Shown here: piece after piece, positions 1-6,223 of the stretch | Layout of the letters: the number at the start of each line of letters is the position of its first letter | How positions within the stretch are numbered: the first letter of the stretch is position 1 | From: JAIOTH01 sp964639335 | GTDB taxonomy: Bacteria > Patescibacteriota > Patescibacteriia > UBA1558 > S5-K13 | DNA length: 18,379 nt | NCBI GenBank assembly: GCA_964639335.1 | Contig: CAZXCJ010000024.1 | Coordinates: 1-18,379 of the forward strand | Reading direction: 5' to 3' | Position numbers and translations under genes: made by a program | The notes under the pieces: generated by a model | What the model was told of the DNA's origin: nothing | The model's database searches: none | What the model saw: only the letters and a program-made list of their open reading frames with translations

Positions 1-50
1 GCGTCCATCCTCCGAAGCAGAGCTTCTGCGGAGGACGGGCAGGCAGGTTG
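1..50. repeat. GC-rich imperfect inverted repeat at window edge
   Basis: CCTCCG at 9-14 faces CGGAGG at 29-34, with an inner stem GAAGC (14-18) / GCTTC (22-26). It is followed by a run of CAGGC-type sequence. The GC content contrasts sharply with the AT-rich DNA around it, and a related block recurs at 299-400. It looks like a dispersed intergenic repeat. No coding function is seen. Confidence 0.5.
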
Positions 51-230
51 GTATTAATTAGTATATTAGCATTATATTTTTATTAGCATCGTGTTGTTAT
101 TTTAGCAGAAAAAATTTATCTTTCAAGTGTTTTTATAGACAGTTTATACACTGGTTTTAAACATAGCAGAAGCCTTGATTTTTTAAAAGATATGTGTTAT
201 ATTCTACATAGTAAAAATACAATTATTTGC

Positions 231-260
231 CCGCTTCGCCTAAGCTTTAGCGAGGCGAGT
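231..260. repeat. Short GC-rich inverted repeat
   Basis: CGCCT (237-241) pairs with AGGCG (253-257), and a CTTCGCC-like flank extends it. It lies in the gene-free stretch before the tRNA. The rest of 60-298 holds no gene that I can support; it is AT-rich with only short open frames. Confidence 0.35.
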
Positions 261-298
261 ATTTTTTGTTATAATACAAGTAATAGATTGTGCGTCGT

Positions 299-400
299 CT
301 TGCCTGCCACGTAAAACGTGGCCTGCCGGCGGGTAGGTAGCTTCCCCCTTCGCTACGCTACGGAGGATCTCCGCTTCGCTTCGACAGTTGGTTCCCAACT
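299..400. repeat. Cluster of GC-rich hairpins upstream of the tRNA
   Basis: Two perfect small hairpins can be seen: GCCACG (306-311) / CGTGGC (317-322) with a 5-nt loop, and AGTTGG (386-391) / CCAACT (395-400) with a 3-nt loop. Between them are CCTGCC, GGCGGG and CTTCGCT-type words resembling the block at 1-50. It is probably a dispersed intergenic repeat family, and could act in transcription termination or as a target for repeat-processing proteins. Confidence 0.5.
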
Positions 401-463
401 TCGCACATAGTAATTAAATTTTAAATAAGTTATTTGATAATATAAAGTTAAAATAAAAAATAT

Positions 464-539
464 GCGCCGTTAGCTCAGTTGGTAGAGCAGCAGCCTTTTA
501 AGCTGATGGTCGCAGGTTCGATTCCTGCACGGCGTACCA
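464..539 (+). tRNA. tRNA-Lys (anticodon UUU), CCA encoded
   Basis: This is a complete 76-nt cloverleaf. The acceptor arm GCGCCGT pairs with ACGGCGT (one G-U at the first pair). The D arm is GCTC/GAGC. The anticodon arm reads GCAGC-CTTTTAA-GCTGA, giving anticodon TTT (Lys). The T arm contains GGTTCGATTCC. Discriminator A is followed by a genomically encoded CCA at 537-539. The closing pair of the anticodon stem (27-43) is a G-A mismatch. A weak AT-rich -10-like stretch (436-446) lies just upstream. No other tRNA or rRNA is adjacent. Confidence 0.95.
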
Positions 540-675
540 CTTGATTCGTCTCTCGTAAACTCGAGACTCACTCGTGATTTACATTTCGCTTCGCTTCATT
601 TCAACCACTCTTATTTTATAAAAAGAATCGAGTGTCCCGAGCTAAGCTCGGTTGCTCGTGGTCTACGACCATCTG
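540..675. repeat. Hairpin-rich spacer after the tRNA
   Basis: A gene-free spacer with several short inverted repeats: CCGAGC (637-642) / GCTCGG (646-651), GGTC (660-663) / GACC (667-670), and an imperfect GTCTC...GAGAC near 549-568. It also contains repeated TCGCTTCGCTTC-like words. It resembles the GC-rich blocks before the tRNA. Its role is unknown. Confidence 0.4.
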
Positions 676-700
676 AATACCTAAAATAGGTATTTTTTTA
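676..700 (+). terminator. Rho-independent terminator
   Basis: A perfect 8-bp stem AATACCTA / TAGGTATT with a 3-nt AAA loop is followed directly by a T-run. It probably ends transcription coming from the tRNA-Lys gene. Confidence 0.7.
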
Positions 701-722
701 TTTTCTTTTTTTGAAAAAAGAG

Positions 723-728
723 TATAAT
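723..728 (+). promoter_or_regulatory. Candidate -10 box for the PurD-like gene
   Basis: A consensus TATAAT lies about 100 nt before the start codon, just downstream of a terminator. No convincing -35 is visible; the upstream sequence is a T-rich tract. A start near 735 would place the 768-829 hairpin wholly in the 5' leader. Confidence 0.4.
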
Positions 729-763
729 TAACTTTATTAAAATTTAATTATTAATTTATTTAA

Positions 764-830
764 ATGAATCCCGTTAGATAATTAAAATCTAATAGGGAGC
801 TAGTTTAAAAAATAAATATCTAACGGGATG
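764..830 (+). promoter_or_regulatory. Repeat-derived hairpin overlapping the start codon
   Basis: The left arm ATCCCGTTAGATA (768-780) is an exact 13-nt reverse complement of TATCTAACGGGAT (817-829); the ATG at 828-830 forms the end of the right arm. A degenerate third copy, ATCTAATAGGGAG (787-799), lies between them and could pair with the left arm instead, freeing the start codon. The left arm also encodes a micro-frame ATG-AAT-CCC-GTT-AGA-TAA (764-781). No normal Shine-Dalgarno is present, since GGG abuts the ATG. A very similar arrangement precedes lepB. That it works as a translational switch is inference; a dispersed hairpin repeat that happens to supply a start codon is the simpler view. 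Confidence 0.6.
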
Positions 831-2111
831 AATAAAAATTTTTTATTTGTTTCTATTACTGGTTTGATTTCAGACATTGCTTGGATAGTTTCCAAAGAAG
901 GCAATAATGTTAAGTTTTATATTGCTGACAAAGAAGATCGAGATATTGGTATGGGTTTTGTAGAGCGGATTGATGATTGGAAGGCAGAAGTTGATTGGGC
1001 AGATGTGATTGTTTTTGATGATGTTCTTGGTCATGGTAAATTGGCGGAAGAATTAAGAGCCCAGGGCAAAATAGTAGTTGGCGGAACAGAATATACAGAT
1101 TTATTAGAAGACGACCGAACCTTTGGTCAACAAGAATTGAAAAAATATGGAGTGTCAATTATTCCTTATCAAAATTTTACTTCTTTTGATGATGCTATTG
1201 AATTTGTAAAACAAAATCCTTCTCGTTATGTGATTAAACCCTGTGGCGATGCTCCAAAGAAATTATTATTTGTAGGCGAAGAAGACAATGGTCAGGATAT
1301 AGTGCAGGTTTTGGAAGGTTATAAAAAAACCTGGGCTAATAAAATTAAATTATTTCAATTACAGAAAAGAGTAACTGGGGTAGAGGTAGCAATCGGAGCA
1401 TTTTTTAATGGTAATGAATTTTTATATCCCATTAATGTTAATTTTGAAAATAAAAGAATGTTTCCAGGAAATATTGGTCCTTCTACCGGAGAGATGGGCA
1501 CGAGTATGTTTTGGAGCGCTTCTAATAAAATCTTTAATGCTACTTTAAAAAAATTAGAAATAAAATTAGCCGAAGAAAATTTTGTCGGCTATATTGATAT
1601 TAATTGTATTGTTAATGGTAATGGAATTTATCCTTTAGAATTTACTTCTCGTTTTGGTTATCCAACTATATTTATTCAACAAGAGGGAATTAATATGCCC
1701 ATGGGAGAATTTTTTTATCGAATGGCTAATGGAGAAAATTTTACTATTAAAACTAAAAGTGGCTTTCAAGTGGGAATTAGAATATTAATGCCTCCTTATC
1801 CTTTTGATGATGAGGAAACCTTTAGTACTTACTCTAAGGACGCTGCGATTATTTTTAAAAAGCCCACCCAAGAAGGAGCGCATATTGAAGACGTGAAATT
1901 GATTGATGGTCAATGGACAGTGGCCGGAAGTGCTGGTGTGGTTTTAACAGTAGTTGGGACTGGCCCAACCATGAAACAGGCCCAAGCCCAAGCCTATAAT
2001 CGAATTACAAATATTTTGATTCCAAATATGTATTATCGAAGTGATATTGGTGATCGCTGGTATGAAGACAGTGATCGTTTGCATAATTGGGGTTATTTGC
2101 GTGATTTTTAA
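828..2111 (+). CDS. PurD-like ATP-grasp ligase (phosphoribosylamine-glycine ligase family)
   Basis: This 427-residue cytosolic protein has the general plan of GAR synthetase (PurD): an N-terminal Rossmann-like start, then an ATP-grasp core. Visible signatures are an IKPCGD lysine strand (136-141), GPSTGEMG (217-224), matching the PurD GPNTGGMG loop, and EFTSRFGYP (271-279), matching the PurD EFNARFGDP metal/ATP strand. The PurD N-terminal GGREHA motif is absent (TGLISDIAW at 11-19 instead), and the glycine-rich ATP loop after IKP reads GDAPKK rather than AAGKG. A true GAR synthetase role is therefore uncertain; it may ligate another amine or acid. No purine genes are nearby. The start is set by the family N-terminus and lies inside the 817-829 repeat arm. 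A bidirectional terminator follows. Confidence 0.75.
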   Translation: MNKNFLFVSITGLISDIAWIVSKEGNNVKFYIADKEDRDIGMGFVERIDDWKAEVDWADVIVFDDVLGHGKLAEELRAQGKIVVGGTEYTDLLEDDRTFGQQELKKYGVSIIPYQNFTSFDDAIEFVKQNPSRYVIKPCGDAPKKLLFVGEEDNGQDIVQVLEGYKKTWANKIKLFQLQKRVTGVEVAIGAFFNGNEFLYPINVNFENKRMFPGNIGPSTGEMGTSMFWSASNKIFNATLKKLEIKLAEENFVGYIDINCIVNGNGIYPLEFTSRFGYPTIFIQQEGINMPMGEFFYRMANGENFTIKTKSGFQVGIRILMPPYPFDDEETFSTYSKDAAIIFKKPTQEGAHIEDVKLIDGQWTVAGSAGVVLTVVGTGPTMKQAQAQAYNRITNILIPNMYYRSDIGDRWYEDSDRLHNWGYLRDF

Positions 2112-2130
2112 ATTAATTTATTATAAAGCA

Positions 2131-2161
2131 AAAATCTTACTTTGAATTAAAGTAAGATTTT
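2131..2161. terminator. Bidirectional terminator between convergent genes
   Basis: A perfect 13-bp stem (AAAATCTTACTTT at 2131-2143, AAAGTAAGATTTT at 2149-2161) with a 5-nt loop. The T-rich and A-rich flanks make it usable in both directions. It lies between the PurD-like gene and the end of the CNNM gene on the minus strand. Confidence 0.85.
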
Positions 2162-2198
2162 ATTTTAAAAAAATTATTAGTTTTGATTTTTTTGTAAT

Positions 2199-3155
2199 TT
2201 AATCATTTTCATCTTCAATTTCACCAACTATTTCTTCTAAAATATCTTCCAAAGTTACAATTCCTAATAATTGGTTTTTTCTATATACTAAGGCAATGTG
2301 GTTTTTTTCTTTTTGCATTTTTCTAAATATAGTATCGATTTTTTGTTTGGCCTCTACTTTTAATATAGGTTGGACATATTTTTCAATAGTATTTTCTCGA
2401 TTTTCACTATTTAATATTTTCATTATATCTATTAAATGTACATACCCAATAATATTATCTTCTTGATTATGGAAAACCGGATAACGGCTTAACCCCTTAT
2501 GGGCCATAAAGTAGGCAATTTGATCTATTTCCGTGTCGGCATTAACTACGGACATTTTATAGCGAGGAGTCATTACTTCTTTGGCTGTTTTGTCATTAAA
2601 TTTTAAAACATTCATAATCATTTCATGTTCTTGAAATTCTATCTCGCCTTCTTCTACGGCTAAACGGCTAAAGGCCCTTAGTTCTTTTTCTGAAACGATT
2701 TTTTTTGGCTTGTTTTTGGTTAACAATACTAATAATTTTTCCAAAATAATTATAATCGGAAAAGCTATAATTTCCAGCATATATATAAGAGGGCTAAAAA
2801 AAAGAGCCATTTTTTCTGCGTTTATTTGAAAATAGGTTTTAGGGTACATTTCTCCAAAGATTAGTATTAAAAGAGTCATAACACCAATGGCTATACCCAG
2901 AGTAGCAGCGCCAAATTTTTCTTGAATCCATACAGTAGCTAAACCAGCTGCGGTAATATTGACCAAATTATTGCCCAATAAAATAGTTACTAATAATCTT
3001 TTTTTATTGTCTAAAAGTTTTTTTAATAATTGAGCATTTTTTTTCTTAGCCAATAGGAAAGATTTAATCCGTGAGGCTGGTAAAGAAAACATAGCAATTT
3101 CCATTCCAGAAAACCAGGCGGACAAGATTAGTAAAATTATAATAGTAATAATCAT
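2199..3155 (-). CDS. CNNM/DUF21 membrane protein with CBS pair (CorC/HlyC-like, short form)
   Basis: A 318-residue integral membrane protein. The N-terminal DUF21/CNNM domain (about 1-145) shows three to four hydrophobic segments (about 1-22, 52-75, 84-104, 120-146) and the family GE-x-x-PKT motif (101-107). Two CBS motifs follow: MTPR (195-198) through about 250, and about 257-312 ending in GIVTLEDILEEIVGEIED. Relatives (CNNM, CorB, YhdP/YrkA) are implicated in Mg2+ or other divalent cation export, with nucleotide binding at the CBS pair. It stops directly after the second CBS motif, so the C-terminal CorC_HlyC domain of the usual 420-440-residue proteins is missing; no frameshift is visible, so this seems a natural short form. 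It is transcribed divergently from the P-type ATPase, suggesting paired ion homeostasis. Confidence 0.85.
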   Translation of the reverse strand: MIITIIILLILSAWFSGMEIAMFSLPASRIKSFLLAKKKNAQLLKKLLDNKKRLLVTILLGNNLVNITAAGLATVWIQEKFGAATLGIAIGVMTLLILIFGEMYPKTYFQINAEKMALFFSPLIYMLEIIAFPIIIILEKLLVLLTKNKPKKIVSEKELRAFSRLAVEEGEIEFQEHEMIMNVLKFNDKTAKEVMTPRYKMSVVNADTEIDQIAYFMAHKGLSRYPVFHNQEDNIIGYVHLIDIMKILNSENRENTIEKYVQPILKVEAKQKIDTIFRKMQKEKNHIALVYRKNQLLGIVTLEDILEEIVGEIEDEND

Positions 3156-3226
3156 TTTTTTAATTTTATCTTTTAATACTTTAATGATATCTTATAAATA
3201 GATTTAGGTAAAACCTATTTTTTTGT

Positions 3227-3232
3227 TATAAT
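3227..3232 (+). promoter_or_regulatory. Candidate extended -10 promoter for the P-type ATPase
   Basis: A consensus TATAAT is preceded by TG one base upstream (TGTTATAAT), i.e. an extended -10. No clear -35 is seen. A start near 3239 gives a leader of about 75 nt that contains the hairpin at 3252-3291. A weak TAGGT/ACCTA stem with a T-run (3205-3224) sits just upstream. Confidence 0.45.
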
Positions 3233-3251
3233 GGAAATAGTTTCAAGTTTA

Positions 3252-3291
3252 CCCTCGTGAAATAGTATCACTTTGTGATAATTTCACAGGG
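3252..3291 (+). promoter_or_regulatory. Bulged leader hairpin upstream of the ATPase start
   Basis: CCCT-C-GTGAAAT-AG-TATCAC on the left pairs with GTGATA-ATTTCACAGGG on the right around a TTT loop. This gives about 17 base pairs interrupted by a 1-nt and a 2-nt bulge. It ends 22 nt before the preferred ATG at 3314. It could be a regulatory leader structure or an RNA-stability hairpin. No known riboswitch class is recognised. Confidence 0.5.
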
Positions 3292-3313
3292 TGAAAAGTT
3301 TAAAATTAAAAGT

Positions 3314-5986
3314 ATGGAGAAAGATTATCATAGTTTGGGCCCGAAAAAGGTTTTAAAGTTGTTAAATTCCAATGAACAAGGATTAAGCGAAGAAGAAGCT
3401 CAAAAAAGATTAGTCAAATATGGGCCTAATAAAATTATAGAACAAAAAAAGATTTCTAAATTTTTTATATTTTTTAGTCAATTCAATAATATTTTAATTT
3501 ATATTTTATTATTGGCTTCTTTAATATCTTTTCTTTTTGGTGAAGATGTGGATGCAATAGTTATTTTAGTGGCTGTATTTTTAAATACTATTGTTGGTTA
3601 TTTTCAAGAAAGCAAAGCCCAGAGCGACCTTTCTAAATTAAGGCACTATATTAAACAACAGGTTTTTGTTCGGCGAGCAGGCCGACAATACCTTTCAAAT
3701 ACGGAAGATTTGGTGCCAGGAGATATTATTTTAATTCAATCTGGCTCTCGGGTGTCTGCGGATTGTAGAATTTTAGAAGCCAATGAATTAAAATGCCATG
3801 AGGCCGCTTTAACAGGAGAATCCATAGCTGTAGATAAAAATCCAGAAAAGGTTTCAGTTGGAGCAGTAGTCGGAGATAGAACTAATATGCTTTATATGGG
3901 CACAAGTATTGTGCGGGGCAATGCTGTGGTTTTGGTTGTGGGTACGAGCATGAATACAGAGATAGGTAAGATAGCTGGCTATATTAGTGAAACCGAAGAC
4001 GAAAAAACACCCCTGCAAATCAGATTAAAAAAATTAGGCAGTATAATCGGAATTTTTTCTTTAATTGCCTGTGCTTTAATTTTTGTTTTAGGCATAGTTT
4101 TAGGCCGTAGTGTTATAGAAATGTTTTTAGTTAGTGTGGCTATTGCTGTTTCTTCTATCCCCGAGGGTTTACCAGTTGCTATTACAGTTATTTTAGCGAT
4201 AGGCATGCAAAGAATTTTAAAAAAGAAATCATTGGTGCGTAGATTAGTAGCTGCAGAAACCCTGGGCTCAACTACGGTTATTTGTACAGATAAGACCGGT
4301 ACTCTAACGGTTGGGCAGATGGCGGTTAGTGATATTATTTTAGATAATGAAATTATTGATATTCTTTCTAAAAAAGACCAAACATTGTCCAATGTAGTTA
4401 AGGAAGTTTTAAGGGCTGGTTTTTTATGTAATGATGCTTTTTTAGAAGATCAGGAGGCCTCTCAAGAATCATTAAAAGAATTAAAAATATCCGGTTCTCC
4501 TACGGACCGCGCTTTATTATCTGCAGGATTAGATTTGGGGCTTTCTTTAAAAGAAGAAAAAAGAAATTATCCGCAATTAGATGAAGTTACATTTGATAGT
4601 GCTAAAAAATACATGCTTAGTTTACATTCTAATCCCAAAGAGCATACTAATGACAGGATAATATTTTGTAAGGGCGCTCCTGAAATAGTAATTGAACATT
4701 GTAGTTTTATTAATACTAAAAATGGAGTTAAAAGATTAACAGATAAAGAGAAAGAAAAAATTGTTGCTACTCAAAATAATTTTACATCCAAGGGCTTGAG
4801 ATTATTAGCTATTGCCGAAAGAAGAATTAGCAGTAAAATTTTAAAAGACAATTTAGATGATAATTTTGAACATTTTGTTTTATTAGGACTCATAACCCTA
4901 AAAGACCCCTTACGCAAAACATCTCAAGAGACCATTAAAATTTGTTTAAAAGCCGGTATTAGGCCCATAATTATTACGGGCGACCATAAATTAACTGCTC
5001 AAGCAGTTGCAGAAGAAGTCGGGCTGAAAGTTGCTTCTGAAAATGTTTTAACAGGAGAAGAAATGGATAAATTAAGTGATGATGATTTGCGAGAAAAAGT
5101 TAAAACTGTTAATTTATATGCTCGAGTCAACCCTCATCATAAATTAAGAATTGTTCAAGCACTGCAAGAAAACAATGAAGTAGTGGCTATGGCAGGAGAT
5201 GGTATTAATGATGCCCCTGCAATTCAAATGGCTGATATTGGTATTGCTTTGGGTTCGGGGACGGATATTGCTAAAGAAACAGCCGAGATTGTTCTTTTAC
5301 AAAATGATTTTTCTGTTATTGTACAGGCAGTAAAACAAGGCAGGATTATTTTTGATAATTTGAGAAAAATTATTGTTTATTTATTGTCTGATTCTTTTTC
5401 TGGAATGCTATTAATAATATCGGCCATTGCTTTGGGATTGCCACTCCCCTTAATCCCAGCTCAGATTTTATGGATAAATATTGTAAATGATTCTTTGCCT
5501 AATTTTGCTTTGGCTTTCGAAAAGGGGGACAAGGACATAATGAAGAGGAAACCGCTGGCAAAGAATGAACCGATATTAGATAAAGAAATGAAGTTTTTAA
5601 TTTTTGTAATTGGAGTTTTTACGGATATTGGATTATTAGCACTTTTTATTTTATTAATGAAAACAGGGCATGATATTGTCCATGTCAGGACTTATATGTT
5701 TGCGGCTTTAGGAATTGACTCTTTAATATATGTTTATTCATGCAAGAATTTAAAGCGCCAAATATGGAATTATAAATTGTTTGATAATAAACTTTTAGTT
5801 TTAGGAACTACAATTAGTTTAATTATGTTAATGGCTGGAATATATTTCCCATTTTTTCAAAAAGCATTAAGAACAGTACCTTTGGGAACGGAGGGCTGGT
5901 TGATAATGTTGGGAGTTGCTGTGTTTGAAGTTATTTCTATTGAATTTGGCAAGTGGATTTTTATACACAGAAAGAAGCGTAACTAG
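3314..5986 (+). CDS. P2-type cation-transporting ATPase (Ca2+-ATPase-like)
   Basis: An ATP-driven cation pump of 890 residues with all P-type landmarks: actuator TGES (167-170), M4 PEGLP (283-287), phosphorylation site DKTGTLT (D326), hinge GDGINDAP (628-635) and M6 NIVND (722-726). About ten membrane segments are expected, four before and six after the catalytic loops. PEGLP plus N/D in M6 matches the SERCA/PMCA-like P2 group, so Ca2+ export is most likely, but Mn2+ or Na+ cannot be excluded. The open frame extends upstream to a GTG at 3275; I prefer ATG 3314 because related pumps begin MEKxYHxL and the GTG lies inside a leader hairpin. No strong Shine-Dalgarno is seen. The gene is divergent from the CNNM gene and ends before a terminator at 6043. 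Confidence 0.9.
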   Translation: MEKDYHSLGPKKVLKLLNSNEQGLSEEEAQKRLVKYGPNKIIEQKKISKFFIFFSQFNNILIYILLLASLISFLFGEDVDAIVILVAVFLNTIVGYFQESKAQSDLSKLRHYIKQQVFVRRAGRQYLSNTEDLVPGDIILIQSGSRVSADCRILEANELKCHEAALTGESIAVDKNPEKVSVGAVVGDRTNMLYMGTSIVRGNAVVLVVGTSMNTEIGKIAGYISETEDEKTPLQIRLKKLGSIIGIFSLIACALIFVLGIVLGRSVIEMFLVSVAIAVSSIPEGLPVAITVILAIGMQRILKKKSLVRRLVAAETLGSTTVICTDKTGTLTVGQMAVSDIILDNEIIDILSKKDQTLSNVVKEVLRAGFLCNDAFLEDQEASQESLKELKISGSPTDRALLSAGLDLGLSLKEEKRNYPQLDEVTFDSAKKYMLSLHSNPKEHTNDRIIFCKGAPEIVIEHCSFINTKNGVKRLTDKEKEKIVATQNNFTSKGLRLLAIAERRISSKILKDNLDDNFEHFVLLGLITLKDPLRKTSQETIKICLKAGIRPIIITGDHKLTAQAVAEEVGLKVASENVLTGEEMDKLSDDDLREKVKTVNLYARVNPHHKLRIVQALQENNEVVAMAGDGINDAPAIQMADIGIALGSGTDIAKETAEIVLLQNDFSVIVQAVKQGRIIFDNLRKIIVYLLSDSFSGMLLIISAIALGLPLPLIPAQILWINIVNDSLPNFALAFEKGDKDIMKRKPLAKNEPILDKEMKFLIFVIGVFTDIGLLALFILLMKTGHDIVHVRTYMFAALGIDSLIYVYSCKNLKRQIWNYKLFDNKLLVLGTTISLIMLMAGIYFPFFQKALRTVPLGTEGWLIMLGVAVFEVISIEFGKWIFIHRKKRN

Positions 5987-5990
5987 CAAT

Positions 5991-6041
5991 TTGTAACTAG
6001 TAACTCGTAACTCGTAATTTGTAATTAGTGATTGGTAATTA
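5991..6041. repeat. Degenerate AT-rich tandem repeat
   Basis: Repeated words of the type GTAACTAGTAACTCGTAACTCGT and GTAATTAGTGATTGGTAATT make a decayed tandem array with a unit of about 7 nt. It lies between the ATPase stop and its terminator. It is non-coding, probably slippage-derived. Confidence 0.5.
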
Positions 6042-6042
6042 C

Positions 6043-6068
6043 ATCTCGTTTAATAACGGGATTTTTTT
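6043..6068 (+). terminator. Rho-independent terminator, left side of the island
   Basis: ATCTCGTT pairs with AACGGGAT (8 bp, one G-U) around a TAAT loop, followed by seven T. It ends the ATPase transcript. A near-identical hairpin in the same orientation follows res at 13361. Confidence 0.8.
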
Positions 6069-6073
6069 GTTTT

Positions 6074-6111
6074 ACCCCGCACCAGCCTCGCTTTGCGGGG
6101 CGATGCGGGGT
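6074..6111. repeat. GC-rich inverted repeat at the left island boundary
   Basis: ACCCCGCA (6074-6081) pairs with TGCGGGGT (6104-6111). A second TGCGGGG copy at 6094-6100 could pair with the same left arm. It stands out against the AT-rich surroundings and lies between the ATPase terminator and the mod promoter. Confidence 0.55.
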
Positions 6112-6157
6112 TTCACTCTAGCATTGTGTTGGTAGAACCACTAGCTCCTACTGGGGC

Positions 6158-6186
6158 TTCACAAAACAAGCTAAAAGTTATATTCT
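6158..6186 (+). promoter_or_regulatory. Candidate sigma-70-like promoter for the mod operon
   Basis: TTCACA (6158-6163, 5/6 match to TTGACA), an exact 17-nt spacer, then TATTCT (6181-6186, 4/6 match to TATAAT). It would start transcription near 6192, about 32 nt before the mod ATG. An overlapping TATGAT at 6192-6197 is an alternative -10. Confidence 0.4.
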
Positions 6187-6223
6187 TTAAATATGATATT
6201 ATTTATTAAATAAATTTAAATAT

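Noticed and set aside
77..314. Open stretch of about 79 codons on the plus strand before the tRNA
   Set aside because: No convincing start, it runs through a GC-rich repeat, and the translation resembles no family that I recognise; at most a decayed remnant.
3275..3313. GTG start 13 codons upstream for the P-type ATPase
   Set aside because: It lies inside the leader hairpin, has no Shine-Dalgarno, and relatives begin at the MEKxYHxL-type sequence that starts at 3314.
3979..4392. 137-codon open frame antisense to the ATPase gene
   Set aside because: It lies wholly within a conserved coding region (PEGLP to DKTGTLT) and shows no family features; it is a shadow frame.
6114..6170. tRNA fragment or attachment site at the left island edge
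   Set aside because: The stretch cannot be folded into a tRNA arm pattern and has no matching copy at the right edge; no integrase gene is present.
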